A DNA stretch of 64,000 bases from Rostratula benghalensis (lineage: Eukaryota; Chordata; Aves; Charadriiformes; Rostratulidae), in assembly GCA_013399305.1 (NCBI GenBank), contig VXAI01000067.1:2742152-2806151 (forward strand), given 5' to 3'. Shown one piece after another: positions 28,501-43,500 of the stretch (the first letter of the stretch is position 1; every line of letters starts with the position of its first letter). Both the position numbers and the translations under genes were made by a program. The notes under the pieces are model-generated. The model was given only the letters and a program-made list of their open reading frames with translations, ran no database searches and had not been told where the DNA came from.

Positions 28501-31500
28501 CAGAGATTGGTTTAAAGATGGAAAGCAGTAATTTGTGATAATAAATCACTCTCAGATGTTATTGGAAAACAACACGGGACTGTTTAAGAATCCTCCAGTA
28601 GGCATTTCAGTGCTTATGAGAGCTGTCAGAGAGAACAGTCCTCTACTTAAAACATGACACATTTGCATGTGGATTTTTGCTAAAGTGACTTCTTTTATTC
28701 CTATGTAGCTTATCTTCACAACATATGCAAGTATCTTTGGGAACAGCATTCATAGTGATGTCTGGGTTACACTTGCCAAAAAATGCTGGTTTTTAAAGTT
28801 TCCCACTAGCACTAATAACCAATCTCTTCAAGGTATTTCATGCTTTATCTCATCACCCTAAATATTTCTTGTGCTTAGAATCTCTGACAATACACTTTCA
28901 AGTGTTCTTGTGCTTATTTTCCTGATAATACTGATAAAAAACCATTTCTTTTCTGAGGAGGAACGTGAAGTAGCTTTCAGCTCTCAAACATATTTTGAGT
29001 GAATGATTTGGAAGAGTCATTAAGGGCACAGAAAACTCCCACTGGGGAAGGCCAGCTACACTCCATCTGAGCACAGGTTCCACTTTAGTTTAAAATCACC
29101 AGAAACAAACTGGTATTCTTCCCCCCTAAGATCATTGCAAAAAAAAGAACAGTTACATCATGTGCCATTTGATGTAGTCAGACCTCTTAAAAACAGACCA
29201 GAGTGAATTTGAAAAGTGCAATGTGGAAGCACTGACTCATTTTGGGGTGGAATCAGCAGGGATGCCACAGCCACTGGAGTCAGGCAAACCCCCTGAGAAA
29301 CATTCCAAGCTGACTTATGGGATTGCACCTTATGGAAACCCTTCACTGATCATTCGGCCTTCAACACAGGACTGTTGTCAAAGCAAGTGAGGTTTTCTAA
29401 GTGCCGAAGCACTCAGCCTTCCACACAGCCTGAAAACTTTCAGCAACCAGCAGCTAAACACTCTCACCTTCACCCCATTGTCAGGTGCCAACAAACCCAA
29501 CTGATGGTTTCTGATAGCCAGGATCAGCAGACTCTTAGTCAGGAACTACTGACTTCAGGAAACAAATTTAAGCTTGCACAAATCAGACATCCCTGGTAAT
29601 TCCTCCCTGCTTTTAATCTCTTGAAAGCATCTTTTTTCAATGTACAGAAAGATACAAGATGACTGTTTGTAAAGACTACTAAGGAATCTCTTGCATGTTG
29701 AAAATCTCAAAGCTACCCATCAGTATCTATTTTTATAGATATTGCATTTGTTCAATTTTACTCTAACAAAAACCCCACAAAACACCAAAAAGGCAAAGAA
29801 GGCTGTGGGATGGGAAGAAGCCTGGATGGTTCTGGAAGAAAAAAAAATAATCTATGACCTAGCCCACTTTCTGGTGAAAGTAGTCTATTCTATTAAAAAA
29901 AACCCCCCACAACTGAGGCCTCCCGTGTGCATAATTAGTATGTCATTCCTTCAGGGACAAAAATTTTTATCATCATCTAGATGTTAACATTTTCAAAAAG
30001 TTTCAGTTTCATGACTCGCATTACAAATTTGGTAAGCGTGCAAAAGAGCTGCTATCAGCAACTCTCCCATGCAGCTCCCACCCAAAAAACAAACCCCCTC
30101 CCTCAAGGGCACACAACACTCAATCTCAAATTGTTGTCTTAGAAGAACCTATAAAAAACAGTTATGAATAAAAAGAAAGCCCTGAGAATGGCAGCACTGC
30201 CACCCAGGTCAGCTGATATCCCTGATTCCGTTAACCCAGGATCCAGGTAGGTGAAAGTTACTGTGCTTTGTTTTTAAATTCTAGAGAAGACAACAGTCTG
30301 TGCAGTTTCCCACAAGGCTAAAAAGACCTCATGGGCCAGGAAGTAAAAATCTGCAACTGTCTGAACAGTAGTGAACTGTTAGTTAAACCATCAAAATGTT
30401 CATTTTACTGCCCAGACCTACTTAGCCCATGCAAGTACTGAATAGCTTGATGGATGCAGGCTTTGCTCCGCCTCATTTTCACACAATTGAAGAATCACCA
30501 GGATCTCGCCTACTGACATTTGTCTTGTTAGAGTTCAGATTTACTTTAAAAAAAAACAAAACAACAAACAATCAGACTAATGAAAGTCTGGAGCATTCAG
30601 ACCTTGTAAGGTTTTTTCCCTCCACACACATACACATCTTGGAAAGTACCTTGTTAAAACTGGCCCCACTTGAACACTGAAATTTCAAATAACATACTTG
30701 TTTGCTTACAAACTCTAAGTGTCTGCTTTCCCTCTCCCCTTCATTCAGCCATCCTGCCAGGTTTGCATTGCAGCTGTGATGTTTACCAGGAACATCCATC
30801 TACCGGACTCCTCGTGGAACATAAGCAGTTTATGACAACCCTGTATGCAAGACACTTTTTCAAAGTGCCAAAATTAACACTACTAGAGCAAGAATAGTAG
30901 TGGTGTATTCATAACGTGTCCGTTCAAAACAATTCTCCCTTCTCAAGGGAAAATGTGAGTTCATGGATGACTGCGCCGTTGCTGGCATGGAGTGAAGACA
31001 GACACAGTGAGGGCCAGGAGGCAAAAGTCTCCCTGCGCAGCGCTGACCTCGAGTCACCCACCATCCCTGGCCTCCGCTCCCATTTATTGGTTGCACGTGT
31101 GTTTTGTAACACCCTGTACTGTGTATTCTTAGAACATACTTTCCAGAGAACCAAAGGGACAGGGCTCACCCCTACATGACCACTTCCAACCCAATCTCAC
31201 CAGCAGCAACAGCTTCCTGCTCCTCAAGATAAACCAGCAGTTTATAGAAATGTAAAGGATCCAACCTATGTGTTCATATGCTCTAAAATCAGGTGACCTG
31301 GAGTCAAGAGGCAGAGCAATAAATTATTAGGCAAAACAAAACACTATGCTAAAAATAGCGTACACCAGCAGCGTATGAAGAACAACAGTTTTAACCCAAG
31401 ACCCTCCACAGCTTGTTTTCTGTTCTGTGCAAAAATAACTGATATAAGCAAGACAGATAAATAAAACCCAACTTAAGTTCCTACTTGATACATTACAAAT

Positions 31501-34500
31501 ATATATATACTTAATCAAAAGTACACCGCAGGGAAGAGGGGGGGGAAAAAAAAAAAAAGGTTGAATTTGGGACCAGCGGAAAAAGTACGTCCAAAGTAAA
31601 TATTCAATGAAACTTACATCAGATGATGTCAAAATTACTTTCTTTTATGGAAAATTGCTCCAAGCTGCCTTCAGCTCAGAAATGCCAAAAAGTCACGATC
31701 TTCCACACATCAGCTACTAGAATTGATCAGATGACATTAAGGATTGGACCACTTGTCAGATTTAAGATTTAATAAGTTATTGTGAATGCTCAAGTTGAGC
31801 ATCAGAAACACAAAAAAAGACCCACAAACATTATAGAATCCATGTGCCTGACAGATATACTTGTTTTGTCAACCCTTTCCGTTACCAAGAAGATTATATA
31901 CAGATTTTCTGCTAGAAATAAATAATAAAGATTTATTCAATAAAGAAAACAAGTTCCCCTACTATCAAATGACAACACCACATAATTTTGTTGAAGGGGA
32001 TCTTTTTTTAAGAGATAACACAGAAATAAGTGTAGAAGAGTATAGTAAGAAAAATTTTAAGTTTACATATGACTACATTGGCCATTCCTGTACAGCTGAG
32101 TTTTGCAACCACTTATCTTCAAGAACTAATAAAAACCATATCTAATGTTTTTTTAGCACAGAACATTTTATTCTTACCATCTGAATTAGAAGCTGATTTT
32201 GAAAGGACCAGAATCTGGCATGGGAATCCAAACAACAAGCAACCTGCTCTCTATATCCCCAGAAAAACATGCAAATTGGGTTCACTACACTCTTATTGCT
32301 GGGTTGGATCCCTAGGAAAGAGCATTTAGAAAGAGAATAGTCTTCAGCATGATCTGGTTTTACTCCTGAAAAACAGTCTGAAATCCTAAGATTTTCCTCA
32401 GAGATACATTCTGTGATCACTGTGATGAAGCTGGAAAAGTGCCCCACCAGTGGGGACCTCTGGGCACAGCCCACGTGAATGCCACCCGGGCTTCAGCTAG
32501 CAGATGGCAGTGCCTTCCTTATCTGCCTGCTCAGGGAAACGCCAGAAGTGCCCGCAGGATATCTTATGGAATGCATCGCCAAAAAGGAATGTGAAAAAGA
32601 CATAGAAAAGCTTACACCCCACTAGCATCCAACCTGTAAGGAAGGTACGTCTGGTTGGTCTCTAACAGGAAACCATATTTTCCTGTTGCATCTCAAAGCA
32701 TCATTTTTCATAACAAACAAATTGCTTTTTATTTTTTTAAAACTTTCAAGATCTTCCATGGCTTACCACCACTCCTGTTGTCTCCCACTCACTGTTGCAG
32801 TAAACTTCCAATTAGCCTCTGATTACTTCAACCACTTGCACTTCCTTTCCCATGTTGTCCTATAGCCAGGAAGAACACACCTGATGCAAAACGACTCTGC
32901 TTTCCAGCTCCTCTCTTAGGGTGATAAAGGCTTGTTAGCCTGTACGCTGGCAGCACAGTTTATCTGTCTCATCAGTGTTACCCCTTTGTTTCCTTACAGC
33001 CCTCTGGTGGAAGGCATTGATTTTGTGTTTGAATCTTACATGAGAGCTGAGGTGAGGATGGTCTTTTCCTCCATGCAAAACGTGATACAAATTAAGAGGC
33101 ACATTCAGGTATCACAGATAAAATAATAATCTCCAGGTAAGAGCTCCATGAACTTGCTTCCCTTCTCTTTAAAAGTAACATTATGACTGAGTTACACACC
33201 TGGAGGCTGAAGAATTCTTTGATCCACCTAGATGATCAAACACAGCAATATGATATGCTCTGGAAATACAGTTTGAAAATATAGTGGCTTGGCACACATC
33301 TAGATGAAGGACTTCATTATGTAAAGAAGCCACTGTTGTAGTGTAAGGCACAAGCAAAAAGGTACCTCACAAAACCAGCAAGAGCTGAATTGACAAAACA
33401 GACTTAAAACAGGTTGTTTATGCTGCATGAGAAATGACCAGTGTTCCATAATATTCACAGGTTGTGTTTACAGCATTCCCAGGGGACCAGGGTCTGCCTC
33501 AGAAGCACTTCTCTCTAGTACTTTCAGTACCATGAAGTGTAGTCTATGTCCTAAAAGGAGATATTGAACCTTCTGTTTTGAATTTAACTATAGTAGGTAG
33601 AGGAACTGTACAGTAACTTTGCTATAGAAGATAAAAAAAAAAAAAAAAGACAGCACTCTGAGAAGGACTCAGAAGGGTCCTTCCTGCTCACAGCAGCCAA
33701 ATGCAAGCACCTTTGCAAAAAAGAGCACAGACAAAATAAGGTTGTAACAGTATTTCTCCAGAATACTCTCCCAAAGGGGCAGAGAAGGTCCTACCTGTCC
33801 AGGGGCAAACAGCTTCAGCCCCCTCCACAGCCCCTGCTACAGACCTCCATCACCCTACAGTGACATTCCCCAACTCCCCCTGAGGAGTGCAAGTGCCAGG
33901 CCGCAGGTGCAAGGCAGATGAAAGACCCACAACCACCTCACAAGCTACAGGTTCCTTCTTGCTCCTCAGTACCACCCTCAGATCAAATACATAGAGCTTC
34001 TTACTTCCTTCTCCATTGCAATGCTATTCTAGTTACAGTAGATAATTTTCATGTTAAGGATAAATTTCCTTTCCTGAAAAGGATACAGACAGTTCTGGTC
34101 AGATTATAAATGTTCTCATTTAAACTAATGCTTTAACTGCCAGGCATTTTAAAGTATACTGTAGTTCAGATATCTTATAGGAAACTAAAATGCCCAAGCC
34201 CTCTAGGAATTCACATCCACATTCTCTTAGTTTATGTTTTCTGCTCCTCCAGCTGGTCTGCTTTGCCTTTTAAAAATTATTTTAAAAGTCATAAAACCAA
34301 CAAGTCATCTTCAGTTTCATAAACTTTGCTAAAACTGGAGAGAGAGAAAGAAAAAAAAAAGTGTTAGTTACCATGGCAGCAGTGAGGAGTCTCTGGGTCA
34401 GGATGCAGAGAACTACTCTTGTTCTGGCTGATCATTTGCATTAGAAGTTCAGCCATCTGTTATTAACTATTTAACAACAGTCCAGCTTGTTGGCACTGGT

Positions 34501-37500
34501 GCTTGCTATTTAAGTTTGCAGAATCTAACTCCCCACCTTCACCCCTTTTGTAAAGCTCCTAATTAACGCAGAAATTCATCTGAGGGCCTAGTTATTTTTC
34601 AGGTAAGACAATCACCATTATTTGGTCAGTATTCTCCTTTCTCCCCAACAAAAAGTCATGCACCAAGCTGTGCTTACACACAGGAGGGACAGGATGCCAT
34701 TCAGAGTGACCTAGACAGGCTGGAGAAATGAGCCCATATGAGCCCCATGAAGTTCAACAAGGGCAAGCACAGGGTCCTGCACCCGGGCTGGGCAACCTCC
34801 AGTCTCAAATACAGGCTGGGGGATGAAGGGATTGAGAGCATTTCCGCCGAGAAGGACTTGGGGGTACTGGTGAATGGAAAGCTGAACGAGAAACCAGCAA
34901 TGTGCACTCATCGCCCAATCATATCCTGGGCTGCATCAGGTTAAGAGGATATTCTAACCCTCTGCTCCACAACGGTGAGACCCACCCTGTAGTGCTGCGT
35001 CCAGCTCTGCAGCTCCCAGCACAAGAAAGGCATGGACCTCTTGGAGCAGATACAGAGGAGGGCCACAAAAATAACCAACGGGCTGGGGCACCTCTGCTGT
35101 GAGGATAGGATGAGAGAGTTAGGGTTGTTCAGCTGAAGAAGAAAAGGCTCCAGGGAGACCTTACAGACACTTCTAGTACCTAAAGGGGGCCTATGGGAAA
35201 CATGGAGACAAACTCTTGCAGGTCCTCGTGATGAGACAAAGGATAATGGCTTTTGTCATGGTTTGTGCCAGGGGCTCAAATTAACAGAGGGAAGACAGAA
35301 GGAAGACATTTTTTTTCATACTGAGGGTGGTGAAACCCTGGCCCAGGTTGTCCAGAGAGGTGGTAGGTGCCCCATCCCTGAAAACATGCAAGGTCAGGTT
35401 GGACAGGGCTCTGGGCAACCTGATCTAGTTGAAGGAGTCCCTGCTCATTGCAGGGAGATCGGGCTAGGTGACCTTTAAAGGTCCCTTCCAAGTCAAACTA
35501 TTCTGTGATTCTATGACTTATACTGACACCATCATCTGGAAGCAGCTTTTCTCTTAGAGGCATCAATTTGAATTTCATCAGACAGTAGAAGATGTGGCTG
35601 AACTGCAAAAGAAGACTATATCTCTCCCATTTGAGCATGCTCCACTCTATGTTACATTCCCAAGTTCCACAGCATCCCTCAACATTCTATATCCCATCTT
35701 CTCAATATTGCAAAAGAAAACAGGTTTGTAGCTTCATTTCAGAGTACGAACAGCATAGACTCAACATTACTAGTGAAGGAATACTGACTTTTATCCTCTA
35801 AAAGAATCTCCAATATATCATCTACTAGCTGTATACATTAAGGAAATAAAAACTTAGTTTCCGTATTTCCAAGCTTTGAATTTTGGAGTCTTTTACCTTA
35901 TCTAAACTTCAATATCTTCAATAACTTGGGTCTCTATGACCTACAGCAAAATACCAACTCTTTCTGAATCTAGTCCTAGGAAAGTAGGCCTCTCTTGTTG
36001 TTTCTCACTCATCACACTCTAAGAAAGTGGGAGACTATACTGTGACAAAAATGGAACAACATGACTTTCTTTTACTGCTCCTAAAACTACTTCACACACA
36101 CAAAATCAGTACTACTAGGAGTAAGTAAGAGGCCATCAAGGAAGGCTTCAAGGAGTCCTCATTTCAGTCATTTAACAAGGAACCAGTGCATCCCAGGTGC
36201 TAGGAGCGTTCTGTTCACAGGCACAGCTAGTAAAGCTCAGATCCTCCAAATTTGCAAAATGGAAGAAAAGTTTGAAAAGTCTTTGTGTAGGAAGATGGAA
36301 AGAAAGCTGCAGAGCATCAGAAGACTAATTCAGAAATCCAAATAACAAGTCAGTATTTTCCAGGCTTGTCTTCAGTCAGATATCAGGCAGACCAGCAGCC
36401 TGTCATATGCACCAGCAATCTCAGTGCAGCAAGACCTGGTGTAGAGACTGCACTGGGTAAAATGCCTTCTCAGAGCCTATGAAAATGAAAGATTTGGTAG
36501 ATACAAACACACTTGCATAGGATAGAGCTAATAAAATGCACTCATTTAGAGACCCACACAATAGTGCATTAAAACAAGAACCCAGTTTTATTACTTCTGG
36601 TTCCAGTGAGAACGATGCAACTGAAGAGTCTAGAAGTGTCTGAAAAGGTTTTTCTTCCAGCACGTTCAGGAAAAATCTCCATTACAGATATTCGGCTTCA
36701 CGTGGTGAATTACATCCAGGGCAGCTTTCTGACTATCAAAACCATGTCAATTCCAGAGACATGGGTCAACTTCAAGAAACTAAGCGAACACTGATTGCAT
36801 AACTAAGCCCAAGATAAATAGTCACACTGGGGGAGAACTGCTAAACACATTTTCTACCCAAATGTGAGGCATCTACTAATGCCACTCATCTGCCTTTTTT
36901 GTTTCCCCAGAATAACTGAAAAACAAGAAAATAAGAGACAAACCAAACAATGCAAGTGGATTGTTAATAATAAAGCTTTTAAAGAATATTCACAAGGAGA
37001 AGAGATAGAAACATTCAAGAATTGAAGAATTTTATTTTCATGGACAACACACTAAACATAGATATTTGTTATGCAGGTTAGGTAGGAGCTGATACTCCTA
37101 TAACTTTATTATAACATCATGTCAGTTAGAAATCACACCTACAAGCAGGAAACTTCTGCAGCACTGCTGCTAAAACAGAACTAGCTATGACAGTACTGTA
37201 CAAAAAAGCACACGGGGAAAAAAAAAAGCACGGGACTTGTTAGGATGTGTCTTCAGGTGAGGAATGTAGATTAAAAATCCCATTGTTTTATCTGAAATAA
37301 AGGGGAAAAAAAACCCCACAACACAAAAAGCCCAGAGCAAGCTATTTTCATGACATCTGACCTCTTCTACCACAGTGCCTTTCAACATTCATCTTCTCTT
37401 TTTGCTTTCTTACTTCAGCTCTCAAAACTCTGATGTTACAACCTGTTCATTGTCATCTAAGCAGTGGGTAATTTATCTTGTGGAACTTTGTCAGAACATG

Positions 37501-40500
37501 TCTGACCACCCAAAATCTTCCTCCTAGCTAGTGAGGCTACCTCCGGCTTGAGTAAGTTTTTTTTCAGGGTGGGGTGGAGCAAAAGGAACAAGGCTAGCAG
37601 ACCAAAGGCAGAGACTGTACTTCATCAGAAAGGCAAGGAGCTCTGAAATTGAGCTGAAATTGCTGATGGTGGAGCAGCATGAAGCTCTTAGGGTAATTTT
37701 TCCAATGCTATTAACCTTCACCTACAAGGCCTGCCTTTAAGTGGTTAACCAGTAACCTGCAAAAGTAAAAAAGTTACAAAAGAGACAATACATGCTTCTC
37801 ATTTAAAAGATTTCTGGGAGAATGGCCAGGCCCATAAAATTGTTTTTAAACTTTATTTAGGAAAATAAATGAAGATGTTACAACTCTCAAGCTGTGTAAA
37901 AGACTGCTTATTTTAAAATGGACACCAGAGTCTACTATGGAATTTTGAATGCATAAAACAATAGAACATTTTTTATAGTTTTAGAATTTAGCTGTGTCAC
38001 ACAGCCCAATCCAGCTACTTACAAGTTTCCACATTGTAAATCATGTTATTAAGCTTTAATAGTCTTCTGGTGCTAAGAAGAATAATAAGTTACGTAGAGT
38101 CAAAATTCAAGGGCCTAATAGAATTTCAGCCAAGAATCTAGTTTGCCTCTCTCTCTCCCCTAATATATGCTAATTGTCACAAAGCAAAATGGCAGACATT
38201 TAAAATTTAATACATGCGATTATGAAATTTCACTTTGTCCTCTCAAAAATTCTTTACTACTTTGTAAAGCAATGCTTTGGTGATTCAAAACCAGTATTCC
38301 CACACAAACCATGAGAGCACACACATGGAATTGTTCCTCCTCCTGCATCAGGAGGTGAACATCTAATACCACCAGGCTCGCTTGAGAGAGAGCTCCAGTA
38401 CCTTTCAGAGGAATACCAACAAGCTCTAGACTCAGGATGAAAATATATGCAAGCACTTGGTTGGAACAGCATTTGCATTTATAGAGAATAGGTTTGCATA
38501 AAAAGGAATAGATGATCCTCAATGCAGCACTGAGTTCCGTATGCTATTTAATTAGCTTTAAACATAGCATGGAGTTGAGCAACCAGTAACCTGCTAATTA
38601 AAAATACATATTTTTAGTTGCCCCCAAAGCTGGCATATTTACATCAGCTTCATTTGCCCCAAGACAAACAAGTAGTGGCAAAGGGCCGATAATGCTTTCG
38701 TGCATTGTTTCTAGCAGAAATCAAAATACTGTAATAGTTTCCTCCTGCTGGTGAGGAAAAAAAAAAAAAAAAAAAAAAAAGATAGAAACTTGACCTACAT
38801 AACAAGGCACAGAAGAAATTCAGTTAGGCTTCAGCATGTTTTGGGATGAGGGGGAAGACTTTTATTTTATTTTTTCTCCATAACAATGAAGAGTCAAGCA
38901 GTTACATATGACTACACTAACTGCTGGCTGATCTAACGTTTAACTAGATGTCTCACTTTTAAGGCTTAAAAATATTCCCCTCCTGTTCCAGACCATTTAA
39001 TACTCTCGCCCTAACAATGTAAAGAATTACCAGAGTTAATTTTTAGGCTGTCCATTACTTTCCTTGAAAGGGAGCTTGAAAGAAAAAACCTCACAAAACC
39101 TTTCATAGGAAAGGAAAAGCATATGGTGAAACTGTTTGGGTTTGGGGGCGGGGCTTAGGTTTCTGGGTTTGGGGGTTTTTTGTTTGTTTTGTTTTTTTCT
39201 TTATAAAAAAAAGGAACTATTTACAGCCGAAGCACAGCACACTTCTGCAGCTCTACCGCAGAGGCAAACTTTAGCGTTGCCGGATTTCAAAAATAAACCA
39301 CCAAAACCGGGCAGATCACTCACGGTTATACGGCTTGAAATTGTTCCAAGACCGGGAATACCGGCCGGCTCCGGTGCTACACCCCTCCACTACCACCACC
39401 ACCCCCGCTTCCCGGAGCCCCGCTTTTCCACGACAACCTCAGCCCCATCACCCCCGGGCACCCCAGGGCTGGGGGCCCCGCGCAGCCCCGGGGGTGACGG
39501 CGGGGAAAGAGGAGAAGACCCCCGGTTCCCTGCCGGTACGCACCTTCCCGGCGCGGCCCGCCGCCCCCGCCGCTGCGCCGCCGCGGGTGGGTGCCCACGG
39601 CATCTCCCACAAAGGAGGCAGAGTAGGGGCGCGCATAGCAACAGGGCCCGGGCGGCGATTGGCCCCGCCGGGGCGAGCGCCGGCCTCCTCGGCGGCCCGG
39701 CCCGGCCCCCCCGGTGTCCGCCCGCAGCACCGGGCGTGAGGAGCCACCCCCGGCTGCGGGGCAGGCGAGGTGAGCGATACGGGGCGGAAAAAGGCCCCCC
39801 CGCCCCCGGGGCAGAAGCAGCCCTCCCCGGCTCGCCTGGCAGCACCGCAGCGCTCCAACCCACCCGCAGAGATCCCCAGCACGGCACCCATCATCGCCCC
39901 CTCCTCAGGCTTTCAGTGGGCGCTTTCGGGAGACTAATTTATGAAGTTGTTCTAAGTGAGCAGTCTCAAAGCTGCAGGAATTACTCCAGGTGCAGTCTAA
40001 ACAACGCACTGTCCATATGGAAAGGTTTCATCCAGTGCTTACCTATTTGGGTTTCTTCAGCTTCGAAAAAATAGGGCTTAGGAGACACCTTATCACCACA
40101 TCCTGGTATTTAAAGGGTGGCTACAAAGAACAGAGACTCCCTTTTTACAAGCAGTCACATTGAAAAGACAGGGATAAGGGGTACAAATTCACCCGGGGAG
40201 ATTCCATGGGACACCAGAGGAAATTTTTTCACACTGTGAACACTCAGACTTTGGAATAATCTCCCCAGGGAAGCGGTGCATTCACCATCTCTGGGCACCT
40301 TTAAGATTCAGCTAGGCAGAGTGCTGGGCCACCTTATCTAGATCATGCTTTATGCCAAGAAAGGTTGGACCAGATAATCCTTGAGATCCATTCTAACCTG
40401 GCATTCTAGGATTCTATTTACAAGAACTCAAGTCAGACAACATTCACCATATTAACATAATCAGCATGCGTGCGCACACACACACAAAAATCTTATTCTC

Positions 40501-43500
40501 AGCCTAGCCACATCACAAAACAAGAATAAAACTCTTGTTCTGTAATTAATGCCATGAAACTACAAGGAGTCCAGATCAAACTAGACTTCACAACCACATT
40601 CATCCATTAATTCATTCAAGAGGATGGGAAACATGCTACTTGCTTCACAGAACAATGACTTTTCCCCACTCACATTTTATATAGCAATATCACTTAGCTG
40701 TGGTTGTGAGAAAAACATAGCCTACACCAGATTTTTAGGGCGACGTTTTATCCAAGAAAGGCTGGATACCTTTTAGAAGTTAGGCTATTTAAAGATTGTA
40801 CATACAGATAGTGCCTTACAGAAAATTACACGCAGAACATACTATTTCATTAGTCACTGACACTCAGGCTTCCTGTATATTTTATCTCAGTTTGCTTTCC
40901 AAGTATTTTTCTTTCATGGAACATTTACTTCTACAAAAACACTGAAGTTTACACAGTTGTCTGAAAAAGCGGTTTGAAGTTTTCTTAATCAAGCAACCAC
41001 CTAGCCTTGGAAAAAAAGTACTCAGATTATTTTCTATGAAGCAGTTATTCCATATCTATGGGAGGAATGGTAGGGGCAAGAGGAATATTTATCACATTGG
41101 TAAACACAGTACCCCCAGAGTGTTGCTAACAAGAGGCAGAAGCAACAACCCCAAACCCAGTTCCCGTGTGGGCTGGCAGAGACAGCATTCAGGAGCCACA
41201 CAGCTGTTTTTACAGCCCAACTAACAATGTTTAAGTGAGGAGCAGCTGCCTGTAGATGACAGGCATACCCACCCACCAAAATGCTCCTGAAAAGCACTGG
41301 GCTACTGGAGTGCAACACAAAGAGCCCTTTCACACCTGATATTCTTCAAATACAGTAAAAGTAGGACAGCATGTTGACACTCCAGCTTTTAAGCTTACTC
41401 TCCTAAGCCAGCCCTAGATATACACAGCGTATTTGTGAAAAACCACCCCAGAAATGGATGCATCTGGTCTAATAAAATGCTAAACTTAGAAATGACAGTA
41501 TTAGAAATTCCACCAAACAAAATATTAGAAATTCAACCTTGAAGCACACTACAAATATATCAGTTGGATCTTTTATTTTTCCCACAAACTCCAGAAGAGG
41601 CACAAGGTACCTATGATAACAGGACATTGCTAATGTGACAGGACAGAAGAGAATAGAGTAGCACATAGATATACATAGTGCTTTATCCTAAACTACTTAT
41701 TCCAGCATCATAAAGCAACTGCACTTAAAATAGTAATACCATTGCAGTTTTAATACTGTGCAAAATGACTAATAATAAGCAAGATAAACATACTGGATTT
41801 TAACCCACCTTCTGCCACAAACAGGATAGAACTTATTAAAATAAAAAACAATGAAGTCCTGGTATGAACAGATTTTATCCTCCACAATCTTTAGGAATAA
41901 GCAGTCCTACACATTTCACAAAGCAGAAAATCCCAGCCAAGCAAGGTTCATCACAATGTCAAGTCAACTATACATCAATACAGCAGCACTTCCCAGCAGA
42001 CATAATTGGCATCATTCCTGCATTATAAAAACCACCCTAAATTCAGCCTTTGAAGTGCCATGCTAAAGCACAGGATGCCTAGTAACAAACTGGTTCAGAA
42101 AAACACTAGTTCAGATTCCAGCCTTGCCATGCATAGGAAGAGCAAGGTGTGCACGCGACCCCTAAGGAGCGAAGCATAAGTGACTTCACAGCACCTTCTG
42201 TTCGCACCGCCTGGTTGTACAGACCAGCTAAAAAAAACCAAAAATACATTTCCACCATACATGCCTTGGTTGAAACAACCTTTTTGGATTAAGTTATTAA
42301 TTTGCAGAACATAAAACCAGTAAGCACTCATGTAGACAACCCTATTCCCATTCCTTCTCGGATAGTTCCTCAGAACAAAGATGAGTTCAGTTCCTGATGC
42401 TTGCAATTTGTGTTAAAAAGCTGATATGCTATTCACATTCTTGATAATTTATGTATAGCTTTCCTTTTTCTGATGTTTAAAGTAAAATTTCACAAGTAAG
42501 ACCACAGCATAGAGCACACCTAGAAAAGATGAAAGCATCAGGCATTAACAGTTCCACTACAGTTTTAAACCAAAATCAGCGCAGATCATAAAGCTGCTTA
42601 ACATTTCATACTAAAAGCTTAACTGAGAATGAACACAACCAGCTTATAAAGAGTGTCCTAAAACATTTATGAAACTGAAGGCCATTATATATTCTCAAAA
42701 AAAGATGGGATGAAAGAACACAATGCTTATCAAGCAACATCACTTAACCTTTCGTAACAGATCCAAAATACTTTCTTACAGAAGCTCATTAAATCAGTGA
42801 GACTATCAGTAGGAAACCTCCAAAGGCAGTACAATAATAGCCAGTTATGCCAATTTTAGTGAATTTAATCACTCAATGTAAATTGAAGAAGATGTGTATT
42901 CTAGCAGTTTTACATTTATCTCCTGATCTTTATCTTCAATTTTTTTCTAGCATTATCAACTATTTCTCCTGTTTCAGATCCATATGCTGGCTACTTGGTT
43001 CTACTCATTCACTTTTTAACCGCAAGCACACTTCTAAAATGGGTCTTCCATGCCTTCCTTGCACTAATGTGGTGTAAGCAGTTATGCAGTCTGAACACCC
43101 TACATCAGGAGTACTGCCACTAGCATTGTTAGGGCAGCTATCATTACCCAGCCCTCTCCTCCAGTTCTAGTCCTCCAGGTAGGTTGTTTCTCCTGACTTC
43201 TCCCTGGTAACCAAAATTTCTTTGGCCATTTGAATAGCACATGCTTCAAAAGGGAAGAAGCTGTTTCCCTTTCAAAATGAAGCAAAACAAAGCCAAACTT
43301 TTCATTAGAAGGCGTCTGAAGTGGGAAACCTTGCATGGGAAGTAGGCTAAAAGAGTTGAGGTTAAAGGATTATACAGCAGAGAAAAAAAGTATTTACCTT
43401 TGCTCAACACAAGCATTGATATTAATCCCTTGCCCCTAACCACATATTCCCAGTCCATACTGATCATGATTTTTGTCCCTGTTCATTTCCTACTGGTAGA

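Noticed and set aside
39377..39894. Minus-strand frames of 117, 165 and 148 codons in the same island
   Set aside because: They overlap one another, and none has recognisable similarity. The one in phase with ATOSA exon 2 starts with GTG. The one with a real ATG (39894) would join exon 2 out of frame.
39136..40074. 312-codon plus-strand frame over the intronic CpG island
   Set aside because: Begins with TTG rather than ATG, has Pro/Arg/Gly-rich low-complexity content and three competing long frames on the other strand. Stop-poor CpG-island sequence explains it.
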